A stretch of 51,321 bases of DNA, taken from NCBI GenBank assembly GCA_017411835.1, contig JAFQPG010000011.1, forward strand, positions 1 to 51,321, given 5' to 3'. This DNA comes from Ruminococcus sp. Its GTDB lineage: Bacteria > Bacillota > Clostridia > Oscillospirales > Acutalibacteraceae. The notes under the pieces were generated by a model. That model did not search any database. It was given only the letters and a program-made list of their open reading frames with translations, and had not been told where the DNA came from. Position numbers and translations under genes: made by a program. Of this stretch, positions 15,997-23,467 are shown one piece after another. Within the stretch, counting starts at the first letter, position 1; every line of letters starts with the position of its first letter.

Positions 15997-16677
15997 TTAG
16001 CTTTTATAGTAGTCGAGCTTCTTTTCAAGATAGCCAAATAACAAGGTGAGCAAGCCACAGAAAATAAGGTAAAACGCACCCGAATAGAACAACGGCCATA
16101 TAAGAGCATTTACGCTTACATATTCAAACGATTTGCCTAAAATCTCCTTGTACTGTGAGCCCATAAACATAAGCGCACCAACAATACGCACAAGGGAGGT
16201 ATCCTTTACAAGGGTGATAATCTCGTTGCCCATAGGCGGGATAATGTGCTTTACAACCTGCAAAAGCACAACCTTAAAGAACACCTGTGATTTTGTCATA
16301 CCGAGCACGTGACCTGCTTCATACTGACCACGTGAGATAGACTCGATACCACCGCGGTAAATCTCTGAAAAATAGCAAGCATAGTTGATAATAAACGCAA
16401 TCATAACGCCCACAGAGTTTTCGTAAAACGCGTGACCAAACACAAGACCCGGTCCGTAAACCAGCACAAGTATCTGGAGCAAAAGCGGTGTACCTCTTAT
16501 AATCCACACAAAGCATCTCACAACAACCGATATAGGCTTAATCTTGCTTGCAGAACCAAAGGTGATAATCAATCCAAGCGGAATCGCAACAACAAGCGTA
16601 ATAGCAAATATCAAAAAGGTTGTGTAAAAACCATGCAGCAGATTTAATGTGACTGATAAAAATGATGCTGAGCCCAT
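15997..16677 (-). CDS. Polar amino acid ABC transporter, permease (226 aa)
   Basis: A five-helix HisM/GlnP-type permease with IIRGTPLLLQILV and the EAA-type loop EAGHVLGMTKSQVFFKVVLLQ. It is shorter at the N-terminus than the other permease of this window. A strong hairpin separates it from the upstream binding-protein gene, mirroring the layout of the first operon, so the two transporters look like ancient paralogues. Confidence 0.94.
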   Translation of the reverse strand: MGSASFLSVTLNLLHGFYTTFLIFAITLVVAIPLGLIITFGSASKIKPISVVVRCFVWIIRGTPLLLQILVLVYGPGLVFGHAFYENSVGVMIAFIINYACYFSEIYRGGIESISRGQYEAGHVLGMTKSQVFFKVVLLQVVKHIIPPMGNEIITLVKDTSLVRIVGALMFMGSQYKEILGKSFEYVSVNALIWPLFYSGAFYLIFCGLLTLLFGYLEKKLDYYKS

Positions 16678-16714
16678 AAAATTTGCCTCTCTTAATCTTT
16701 AATAACGACCCAAA

Positions 16715-16744
16715 AGGCAGGCATGCAAAATCACATGTCTGCCT
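16715..16744 (-). promoter_or_regulatory. Intercistronic stem-loop after second binding-protein gene
   Basis: AGGCAGACATG pairs with CATGCCTGCCT and is followed by TTTTGG on the minus strand. It may act as a partial terminator or mRNA stabiliser between the binding protein and permease genes. Confidence 0.65.
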
Positions 16745-16770
16745 CTTGAAAATTAAAATGCTTATTTATC

Positions 16771-17571
16771 TTATTTAATGAGGTTATCCTTAAGACCGTA
16801 TTTGTCAGCAAGTACCTCGAGTGTACCGTCAGCGATAAGCTCAGCAGTTGCCTCGTTAACCTTAACAACAATGTCAGAACCTGTTCTGAAACCGATACCG
16901 TATTCTTCAACAGCTAAATCTAAGCCCTCGATTACCATAAGGTCTTTGTAGTCGCCCTTGCCTGCCATAGCGTATGCTACAGTGTAGTCAACAACGCAAG
17001 CATCAGCAGTAGAAGCTTTTACTGACATCAAAGCTGATGTCTGAACGTCTGACTCAACGTAAGCAGCATTCTTTAAGTTTTCGTCATCAGCGATTGCAGA
17101 TTCGCCTGCAGAAGCTTTTTCTGCTGTGAGTGTAACATCTGCTAAAGAAGCTGTGTCTGTGTACTTGTCAGCGTCAGCCTTGCGGATAACAACAACCTGC
17201 TTGTTTAAAATGTAAGGTGTTGTAAAGTCAAGCTGTTCTTCACGTTCTTCAGTAATAGTAAAGCCGTTCCAGATGCAGTCGATATCCTTAGCGTTTAAGT
17301 CAACCTCTTTTGTATCCCAGTTGATTTCGATAAACTCAGGCTCAACGCCGAGCTTTTCGCAAACGAGCTTAGCATACTCGGTATCAAAACCAACAAAGTT
17401 GCCGTCTTCGTCTGTGTAGTTCATTGGGTCATAAACTGTGTAACCGATTTTAAGTGTACCTTTATCCATAACATACTCAAGGTCTGTCATATCTGTAGCA
17501 GAACCGCCACAACCGGTAAACAAAGCACCCATCATTAAAATAGCTAAAACTAATGCAATAATTCTTTTCAT
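16771..17571 (-). CDS. Polar amino acid ABC transporter, substrate-binding lipoprotein (266 aa)
   Basis: The lipobox is FTGC, giving a lipid-anchored binding protein. The family 3 fold shows in GTLKIGYTVYDPMNYTDEDG, VGFDTEYAKLVCEKLG and DIDCIWNGFTITEEREEQ. The start is taken as the ATG at 17571 because GGAGGG lies 7 nt before it; an in-frame TTG five codons upstream overlaps that site. The operon has a near-consensus promoter overlapped by a 7-bp-arm palindrome. Confidence 0.94.
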   Translation of the reverse strand: MKRIIALVLAILMMGALFTGCGGSATDMTDLEYVMDKGTLKIGYTVYDPMNYTDEDGNFVGFDTEYAKLVCEKLGVEPEFIEINWDTKEVDLNAKDIDCIWNGFTITEEREEQLDFTTPYILNKQVVVIRKADADKYTDTASLADVTLTAEKASAGESAIADDENLKNAAYVESDVQTSALMSVKASTADACVVDYTVAYAMAGKGDYKDLMVIEGLDLAVEEYGIGFRTGSDIVVKVNEATAELIADGTLEVLADKYGLKDNLIK

Positions 17572-17601
17572 TTTTTTGCCCTCCAAAAATAATGTATTAT
17601 C

Positions 17602-17630
17602 ATTTTAGCGTATTAGCACGCTAAAGTCAA
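17602..17630 (-). promoter_or_regulatory. Promoter of second ABC transporter operon
   Basis: Minus strand -35 TTGACT and -10 TAAAAT separated by exactly 17 nt. Confidence 0.75.
17605..17624. promoter_or_regulatory. Palindromic operator inside the promoter
   Basis: TTAGCGT and ACGCTAA form perfect 7-bp arms around a 6-nt centre. The site fills the spacer and touches the -10 box, so a bound protein would block RNA polymerase. No cognate regulator gene adjoins it. Confidence 0.65.
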
Positions 17631-17687
17631 CCTATATTTCCAACAATAAAGCTGATAATGCAAAATATAATTTGTGCATAACTAACT

Positions 17688-17752
17688 AAAAAAGCACCGC
17701 AAGGAGCAAAAAATGCAGATTACATCTGCACGCTGCTACCCTTTTGCGGTGT
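17688..17752 (-). terminator. Branched terminator-like structure after palindrome array
   Basis: On the minus strand CACCGCAA pairs with TTGCGGTG and is followed by CTTTTTT. The loop of about 41 nt contains a second perfect hairpin (TGCAGAT/ATCTGCA, 17714-17730). It would end the transcript of the phosphopantetheinyl transferase gene after a 3' UTR of about 190 nt. Confidence 0.65.
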
Positions 17753-17758
17753 TTATTT

Positions 17759-17945
17759 TTCTTATATAGAATATTGTTTTGTAAATCAAGCAGTTTTTGC
17801 GGTTTTTATTTCTTATATAGAATAATATACTTGTTAAACGCTATGCTTATTTCTAATACGGAATAATAACTCAACATCAATCAGCTTTTATTTCTAATTT
17901 AGAATTTAAAATTCAAATCAATTTCATTTTAGCTCTAATTAGGAA
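17759..17945. repeat. Phased array of five short palindromes (TTCTNNNNNAGAA type)
   Basis: Five 13-bp sites occur at 17759-17771, 17810-17822, 17851-17863, 17892-17904 and 17933-17945. The sequences are TTCTTATATAGAA (twice), TTCTAATACGGAA, TTCTAATTTAGAA and CTCTAATTAGGAA. Start-to-start distances are 51, 41, 41 and 41 nt, whole numbers of helical turns. The intervening bases are AT-rich and not similar to each other beyond the flanks. The last site overlaps the stop codon of the gene ending at 17939. No cas genes are nearby. Confidence 0.75.
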
Positions 17946-18517
17946 TTATAGCAAAGGCTTAACGCGTATTCTTCCCCGCCTACTGAAATCACATCAGTAT
18001 AAAGCTTTATATCCGACCTTAGCTTTTGAGAGTCAAACTTAAGCGCGTCCTTCATACCGATGCTCGTAAACTTTGAAAAGCTTTCCTTTTTAGTCCAGAT
18101 AGTGCAAAAGCCTTTTACGTACTCATAATCTGAATTTGTATTTAAAAGCAGTTTTTGCTCGCTTTCAAAAAACTTTGCCTTGGCAATATTTTTTAAACGC
18201 TCAATCTTTTTATCAGCAATGCTTTCGATATCCACTCCGATTGATTTTACATCTGCATCTGTATCAATCATTAAAACATCTGCAAAATCAAAATCGACAT
18301 CCATTATATCTTTATCAGATAAAACTGCAATCGCGATTGCGTTTTTGCTATGCGATATAGAAAAAACCGCCGAGTCAACATACGGCTTGCCGCTACTTTC
18401 TCTTTTTAGCTTTTTTTGAGCGTCAGCTATCAAGCAGGCTTTGTATAAAACCTGCTCTAAAAATATATGCGATATCGTTTTTGGATTTTCGTCGTATTTT
18501 GTAAAAATATAGAGCAT
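17939..18517 (-). CDS. 4'-phosphopantetheinyl transferase, Sfp type (192 aa)
   Basis: The three superfamily motifs are present: SGKPYV with FSISHS (about 42-57), the magnesium-binding IGVDIE (93-98), and IWTKKESFSK (140-149). The enzyme moves phosphopantetheine from CoA to a serine of a carrier protein. The start is placed at the ATG at 18517; its ribosome binding site GGAG lies inside the end of the upstream gene, so translation is coupled. Odd: about 22 acidic residues (70-91, DIMDVDFDFADVLMIDTD) are inserted between the SHS and GVD motifs, where relatives are shorter. No polyketide or peptide synthase is in the window, so the carrier protein is unknown. Confidence 0.85.
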   Translation of the reverse strand: MLYIFTKYDENPKTISHIFLEQVLYKACLIADAQKKLKRESSGKPYVDSAVFSISHSKNAIAIAVLSDKDIMDVDFDFADVLMIDTDADVKSIGVDIESIADKKIERLKNIAKAKFFESEQKLLLNTNSDYEYVKGFCTIWTKKESFSKFTSIGMKDALKFDSQKLRSDIKLYTDVISVGGEEYALSLCYNS

Positions 18518-18524
18518 AGCATCA

Positions 18525-19634
18525 CTACTCCAAAATATTATCAAAAAGGGAGATTGCACGCTTTTTCAGTATTCCTTTAAGCCTGCCGATAACTTCCATT
18601 AAAAATTGCTTTTTCTCTTTGTCTGTGCTTGAGTAAGCTTTTAGCATGGCAAGCATCTTTTGTGCGCCCTCAGGTCCTCGAAGCTGTGTCAATGTTTTTG
18701 CGTTTGATGAGCTCATAATTTCAAAGAGAATCTGCGTAATCTGTTTACGCTCGTCAAGCGTCATCGTGCTTATCCAGTCATCTATGATAACATCGGTAGC
18801 TTTTGCGACAGCAGAGCGTTTTTCAAGCGTGTAAAAGCTTTTGCCCACCACTACCCACGACATCGGATAGTGCTGCATAATCGTGCCGAGCTCACAGCTT
18901 GCAACTATTTTTTCTTCGGTTTTATTGCTTAAAAACATACCGACAACCGATGCATCAACAACATACGAGGTAGTACGCTCTAAAATACGGTTGTAGCCTG
19001 CACAAGAGGTGAAATCACCGCAAAAGCCCGGACCGTCAAAATTATACACCTTTAAAAGACGAGTAAAGTTTTCGTCAGATAAATTTGATGCTGACCAGAT
19101 AGCAAGGTTACCGCCCTTTGAGTGTCCGCAGATATAGTACGGAATATCGCCGATAGCTACAGCGACATTATTTGCGTAATTTTGCGCATAGCTTTGCGCA
19201 GGGATAATAGAAAACGACATATTCAGGTCTTCCTGCCAGCCAACCAGCGTGTCGTCGGTGCCTCTGAAAGTAATAACAGTTTCAAGCCCTGTATAAAAGG
19301 AAACACCCGCAAACTGAGTTCTTAACTCTTCGTTTATATTAGACTCGTACGCAAACACGATAACATCTTTAAAACGCTCGCTGTTTGCACATTTTTCGAG
19401 CAGCTGCATAAACTTTTTATCGTCGCGTCTTTTATGCTTTATTGACTGATACACCTGCTTGATGGTAGGCGCTAAATTATAATCGAAAGCATTTACAAAA
19501 GCAGTCGTAGAAAAATCAATATACGCAAGGGTTGAAAACACAAGGCAGTCAACCTCGTTTAACGCATCTGTAACAAATGACAAATCGCCACGCCAATCAA
19601 GATAATCAAGCAAAGTTGTTTTTGGAGTTTTCAT
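18525..19634 (-). CDS. DUF2974 / Mbeg1-like alpha/beta-hydrolase (369 aa)
   Basis: A lipase-like core shows in VITFRGTDDTLVGWQEDLNM, which resembles class 3 lipases, and in the nucleophile elbow CGHSKGGNLA with S172. YNFDGPGF is another family hallmark. No signal peptide is evident, so it is probably cytoplasmic. The start is set at the ATG at 19634, 8 nt after AGGCGG. A near-consensus promoter (TATAAT) precedes it and a phosphopantetheinyl transferase follows with coupled translation. The substrate is not known. Confidence 0.85.
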   Translation of the reverse strand: MKTPKTTLLDYLDWRGDLSFVTDALNEVDCLVFSTLAYIDFSTTAFVNAFDYNLAPTIKQVYQSIKHKRRDDKKFMQLLEKCANSERFKDVIVFAYESNINEELRTQFAGVSFYTGLETVITFRGTDDTLVGWQEDLNMSFSIIPAQSYAQNYANNVAVAIGDIPYYICGHSKGGNLAIWSASNLSDENFTRLLKVYNFDGPGFCGDFTSCAGYNRILERTTSYVVDASVVGMFLSNKTEEKIVASCELGTIMQHYPMSWVVVGKSFYTLEKRSAVAKATDVIIDDWISTMTLDERKQITQILFEIMSSSNAKTLTQLRGPEGAQKMLAMLKAYSSTDKEKKQFLMEVIGRLKGILKKRAISLFDNILE

Positions 19635-19656
19635 ACCACTCACCGCCTTTTACTAA

Positions 19657-19685
19657 ATTATATCACAAGTAAATAAACTTAACAA
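19657..19685 (-). promoter_or_regulatory. Promoter of hydrolase-PPTase operon
   Basis: Minus strand -35 TTGTTA and -10 TATAAT with a 17-nt spacer, close to the start at 19634. Confidence 0.7.
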
Positions 19686-19686
19686 C

Positions 19687-19718
19687 ACAAAAAAGGGACG
19701 GTATTTCCCGCCCCTTTC
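19687..19718 (-). terminator. Intrinsic terminator of phage-derived cassette
   Basis: AAAGGGGCGG pairs with CCGTCCCTTT around GAAATA and is followed by TTTTGTG on the minus strand, just after the endolysin stop at 19736. Confidence 0.8.
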
Positions 19719-19735
19719 GTGTTTATATTAAATTG

Positions 19736-20509
19736 TTATTTTTTATATTCGCTCAAAAGCTTTGCCCATTTTGCTCGCTCGCAAACTCCGTTTACTCCGC
19801 TTTTGTTAAGACCCGTATCCTTTTCGTATTTTTTCAAAGCATACTCTGTATTGGTGCCGAATACGCCGTCAAGCTCAAGCTCTTTTTCGTCTGCTCCCTT
19901 GTAGCCTTTTGCGTACAGCAAGCATTGTAATGCAAGCACCTGTCCTGCTTTATTGGTGGCGGCATCTTTCCAGATTTTGCTCATTTTTATGTTGTAGGTA
20001 TTAAATTTAACAGTTGACTTTTCCGCCTTATAGGCAGGTCTGCCTGCACAGGAAATCTGACTTGCGTATCGAGTGCGACGCATAACCTCGCCGTTTGAGC
20101 TGTCGCCTGTGTTCCCCTCGATAGTAGTATATGTACCGTCAAAGTTTACTTTTTCGATAATACCGACGTGGTCAAGAGAATAAACCCCACTTACCCAGTT
20201 TGATTTTTCGTTGTCCCAATGGAAGAAAACGATGTCTCCTGCTTGGTAGTTCTTCTTTACGAGTTTTCCTTTTTTAGAAAAAGCAAGCCCCTGCTGACCG
20301 CAGTTTGCAGTCTTAGTATAAAGCATATCTGATGCGCCTAGTTTATAAAACAACCATTGGATAAACACCTCACACCAATCGTAGTTTGAACCACTTACAT
20401 CAACGCCGTAATACCATTTATTGTATTTATTGCGTTTGATGTTTGTCGCCTTTATACCAATCTGGTCACGTGCTAAATCAAGCACCTGCTTAGCTGTTGT
20501 GTTCGCCAT
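19736..20509 (-). CDS. Phage-type endolysin: CHAP amidase with C-terminal binding domain (257 aa)
   Basis: The N-terminal 160 residues form a CHAP (NlpC/P60-like) domain with C46 in YDWCEVF, H114 in LDHVGIIE and the downstream TIEGNTGD. Residues from about 180 include VLALQCLLYAKGYKG and LDGVFGTNTEYALKKYEKD, a peptidoglycan-binding (PG_binding_1-like) repeat. There is no signal peptide, as expected when a holin lets the enzyme out. The gene lies 4 nt behind the holin gene in a cassette with an XhlA-like protein and a tail-fibre protein. Function: cleavage of cell-wall peptide bonds at lysis. Confidence 0.92.
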   Translation of the reverse strand: MANTTAKQVLDLARDQIGIKATNIKRNKYNKWYYGVDVSGSNYDWCEVFIQWLFYKLGASDMLYTKTANCGQQGLAFSKKGKLVKKNYQAGDIVFFHWDNEKSNWVSGVYSLDHVGIIEKVNFDGTYTTIEGNTGDSSNGEVMRRTRYASQISCAGRPAYKAEKSTVKFNTYNIKMSKIWKDAATNKAGQVLALQCLLYAKGYKGADEKELELDGVFGTNTEYALKKYEKDTGLNKSGVNGVCERAKWAKLLSEYKK

Positions 20510-20513
20510 AATA

Positions 20514-20714
20514 TCACTCCTTGACTTCCGGCAGTCCTGCGATTGAAGTCAAAACAGACAAGATACCGGACAACAATACTGTAGAACCAAGTGCAATCCA
20601 ATTAACTTCTGACATTACTGTTGCTACGCCTATTGTAGCGACAGCTACCTGCGCCATAGTTTTCACTGCACGAATAAGAGCTGCTTTAAGCCATACAATA
20701 AATTTTTTGTTCAT
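20514..20714 (-). CDS. Phage holin, r1t-like (66 aa)
   Basis: A small protein with two hydrophobic helices (about 18-34 and 40-58), a basic N-terminus ([18 protein letters not shown]) and an acidic C-terminus (LPEVKE). This size and layout fit r1t-type phage holins. It is placed between XhlA-like and endolysin genes, the normal order of a lysis module. It would form membrane lesions that release the endolysin. Confidence 0.85.
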   Translation of the reverse strand: MNKKFIVWLKAALIRAVKTMAQVAVATIGVATVMSEVNWIALGSTVLLSGILSVLTSIAGLPEVKE

Positions 20715-20721
20715 AAAACAA

Positions 20722-21054
20722 TCATCCTTTCATTGTCAAATATATTAGACACGCAATACCAAGCACCAGAGCACTTCCAACAGAAGCTCCGATGGCATTG
20801 ATAACACTTTTTTTAAAGGTGCTTGTGCTACGTCTTGGTTCATCTTCAATATGCTCAAGTCGCTCGCCCTGACTTTTAATTTCAGAAAGCATATTTTCCA
20901 TATTGACCGCCATTTTGCCGACTGCCGTGACAAGGGCGTTGAGCTGATTTGTTGCCTTGTCGTGGTCTGACAAGCGCTTATTTATTCGAATATGCTCGTC
21001 TTCCATTCGCTTTACAAACTCCTCGTGCTCGCCACGTGTTATGTAACTGTCCAT
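20722..21054 (-). CDS. XhlA-like phage membrane protein (110 aa)
   Basis: A long predicted coiled coil (about 10-80, with [20 protein letters not shown] at the start) is followed by a single C-terminal membrane helix (about 86-107). This tail-anchored arrangement matches hemolysin XhlA-type proteins that accompany holins in Bacillus phage and defective prophage lysis cassettes. The assignment leans on architecture and gene order, as there is no clear motif. Confidence 0.7.
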   Translation of the reverse strand: MDSYITRGEHEEFVKRMEDEHIRINKRLSDHDKATNQLNALVTAVGKMAVNMENMLSEIKSQGERLEHIEDEPRRSTSTFKKSVINAIGASVGSALVLGIACLIYLTMKG

Positions 21055-21068
21055 TTATTCACCTCATT

Positions 21069-23357
21069 TTATGTCGGCATAATGCTCTCAAACAGTGAGA
21101 TGAGCTGAGGCACATAAAAACGCTTGTAGCCCTCTTCGTTTGGGTGGCATCCGTCAGGAGTACCATCTGTATTTGAAGTAAGAAAAGCATTGTTCTGTAC
21201 CGTGTTGAAACCATTTAGACCGCTCTTTGAAAACGCATCGTAATATGGAATAGAATATTTTTCGCAGATACCAACCATAGCATTTCTGTAATCTTCAAAG
21301 GTGTCGCCGTTTGTGTTTTCTGTATAGGCTGTGTTTTGTATTTTGTGCGTAATAATAAAAACAATAGGCTTTCCAACAAAATTATTAAGCGCATATCTGA
21401 AAATAGCTTCAAGTGCACCGCAAATTGTGTTTGTATCAAGTGCGCCTGTAAAATCAGTTTTGCTGAATGTTCCTAACTGCTTTGGAGTCCAGTAGTCATT
21501 TATACCGCCCTCAAAGCAGTACAAGTCACCGTCTGTCGGGAGATTTTCAAGGTTGTCAACTACTGAATAGTAAGTTTTATCAGACGGTTTGTGTGTTAAT
21601 CTTGCTCCACTTTTTGCAAAGTTTTCATATTTGCCACCAACCTTATCAGCAATAAGCTTTGCAAAACCTCCACCGTTGTTTGCACTAGTTGATGTTCTAC
21701 TTTCGCAAATGCTGTCGCCGTCATATATGATTTTTTTGCCTGTTAAAGGGGACGCCACCTTGCTTTTTGGCACATAGTCGCCGATATACTCTGAATAAAA
21801 ATGCGGTACATAATTAAAGGTATCTCCTTCACCGCTCCACATATCCGCCCTGTTTTCGTAGTAGAACAGGTTTATCTGCACTGCACTTAAATCTTCGACA
21901 GTAGAGTAAACAGTAAATCGCACATACCTTGTATTTTCATTAAGAGTCACACCATTGTTTGTCCACTTGTTTGACTCGCACTGCTGCTGAGCACGCTCAA
22001 CTATACATTCTTTGTTAGCGTTATACTGTACTAAACTTATATATCTGCTATTAGCCGCAGGATTTCTGTTCCAACAGAGCACCCTACCGCCCTCAACAGG
22101 TATATAATTTTTAGTTCTGAATGATACCGTAATAGGTGATAACGTATCCTGATTATTACCCGTACTGTCTAAATATCCATATTCGTAAATATTATCATTT
22201 AAATTATTTGTGACCGCATTATACGAAAATTCATTTATGAGCCCTGTTTCATCAATCAGCATGTCGACAACTTCTTCTTTGTCTGCATTTGTGAAATAGT
22301 CAACGCCTTTTACGGGGGTGTAGCCGTCTGCACCGTTTTCACCTTTTTCGCCTTGAACACCTTGTATTCCTTGCTCACCCTGTTCACCCTTGTCGCCTTT
22401 GAGGTCAACAGAGTTAGTACCACTCGCTGAGGTTACAGTCAATACAGTATCATTCCACGAATGAGTAACAGAAACGCCGTCTTTGCCATCTGCGCCATCT
22501 TTACCGTCTAAGCCGTCTTTGCCATCTTTGCCGACAACCACGCCGAGATTTACAAAAGAGCCATCTTTAAATGTAAATACAAGCTCGCCGATGTCGTTAA
22601 TAAGGGCAGATTTCAAGCCTTCCTCTACACCTGCTTTTTGCCAGGTATATATGTTTTTTCCTGTTTCATCGTCAAATGATACATTTCTGCAAAAATAAAG
22701 CGGGGCAATATCTTTTAAAAATGCAGTAGTGACAATAAGCATCTGTCCGATTTCACCTGCAGTCGAGATTGTCGGGGCATCGGTTGTAAGGATAATCGGA
22801 TATGTTTTAAGCGCCTTTTGCATATCGGCTCTTGTAAGATCAGCCGACAAATCAAGTCCCGATATGGTACGAGATTTAGTAACGTAATCGTTGCTGATTT
22901 TTTCGACATCTGAGCAAATTAATGCAAGCTTTTCTTCAAATTCTTTTGAGTTGTTATTTTCTGCAAAAGAATTATCTGACCAGTTATTTTCTAAATCAGA
23001 ATTATCCTCCAAGATATTTTCGCAGTCCGGCGAAACTAAAAAGTAGTCGTGGGTAGTGGAAAACAAGGTGCCGTCGCTAAGGCTCGCTTTTATTTTTGCG
23101 ATTACCACACCATCAGATAAAAGATGCTCACTTTTTATCTTCCAGTAAAGCTTTGTCGAGCCTGATACGATTTCTTTGTCGAGCGCAATCGTGATTTCCT
23201 TTTTGCCATAAAAGTTTAAGTACAATTCATAGCTAGCATCTTTGTCGTCAATATTGAAAACCTCAAACTGCTTTGTCGCACTTAGGTTGTCGCCTTTAAC
23301 ACCGAGATGCCTTTCATTTTCAGGAATAGTTAAAACTCCTGATTTTATTTCAATCAT
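21069..23357 (-). CDS. Phage tail-fibre / baseplate upper protein with SGNH hydrolase domain (762 aa)
   Basis: Residues 1-115 resemble the BppU N-terminal domain of baseplate upper proteins. Residues 277-347 contain two collagen-like Gly-x-y stretches (GKDGKDGLDGKDG and GDKGEQGEQG), expected to trimerise the fibre. A beta-rich segment (about 380-505) follows. The C-terminus (540-760) is an SGNH/GDSL hydrolase with S549 in YDGDSIC, N620 in EGGIND and D735/H738 in DGCHPN, so it could deacylate a surface glycan. The parts typical of a receptor-binding tail fibre are intact. The gene heads the lysis cassette and its start overlaps a possible 14-codon leader frame (23350-23394) within a leader block shared with the locus at 39 kb. 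Confidence 0.88.
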   Translation of the reverse strand: MIEIKSGVLTIPENERHLGVKGDNLSATKQFEVFNIDDKDASYELYLNFYGKKEITIALDKEIVSGSTKLYWKIKSEHLLSDGVVIAKIKASLSDGTLFSTTHDYFLVSPDCENILEDNSDLENNWSDNSFAENNNSKEFEEKLALICSDVEKISNDYVTKSRTISGLDLSADLTRADMQKALKTYPIILTTDAPTISTAGEIGQMLIVTTAFLKDIAPLYFCRNVSFDDETGKNIYTWQKAGVEEGLKSALINDIGELVFTFKDGSFVNLGVVVGKDGKDGLDGKDGADGKDGVSVTHSWNDTVLTVTSASGTNSVDLKGDKGEQGEQGIQGVQGEKGENGADGYTPVKGVDYFTNADKEEVVDMLIDETGLINEFSYNAVTNNLNDNIYEYGYLDSTGNNQDTLSPITVSFRTKNYIPVEGGRVLCWNRNPAANSRYISLVQYNANKECIVERAQQQCESNKWTNNGVTLNENTRYVRFTVYSTVEDLSAVQINLFYYENRADMWSGEGDTFNYVPHFYSEYIGDYVPKSKVASPLTGKKIIYDGDSICESRTSTSANNGGGFAKLIADKVGGKYENFAKSGARLTHKPSDKTYYSVVDNLENLPTDGDLYCFEGGINDYWTPKQLGTFSKTDFTGALDTNTICGALEAIFRYALNNFVGKPIVFIITHKIQNTAYTENTNGDTFEDYRNAMVGICEKYSIPYYDAFSKSGLNGFNTVQNNAFLTSNTDGTPDGCHPNEEGYKRFYVPQLISLFESIMPT

Positions 23358-23379
23358 ATTTGCCTCCTTGACCGCCTTT

Positions 23380-23451
23380 AAAAAACCCTTTCACTTAACC
23401 CCTAAAAAACAAAAAAAGTTGCATAAAAATATGCAACTTCTTTCAAAATTT
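23380..23451 (-). promoter_or_regulatory. Shared phage-gene leader block, copy 1
   Basis: Reading on the minus strand: a TTTATAAA-like AT stretch, a perfect hairpin AAGTTGCAT/ATGCAACTT (23416-23439), a T-rich run, then GGGGTTAAGTGAAAGGG and TTTTT. Nearly the same order and sequence occurs at 39039-39111 upstream of another phage-derived gene. Here the hairpin could also end the uvrA transcript. The GGGG is spaced correctly to act as a ribosome binding site for a GTG at 23394. Confidence 0.75.
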
Positions 23452-23467
23452 ATAAAATATTTTATTT

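Noticed and set aside
17759-17945. CRISPR array
   Set aside because: The repeats are only 13 bp (about 20 with flanks), vary between copies, and spacers would be about 28 nt or less; no cas genes are present in 51 kb.
19736-23357. Complete prophage
   Set aside because: Only fibre and lysis genes are present, bounded by a hydrolase operon and uvrA.
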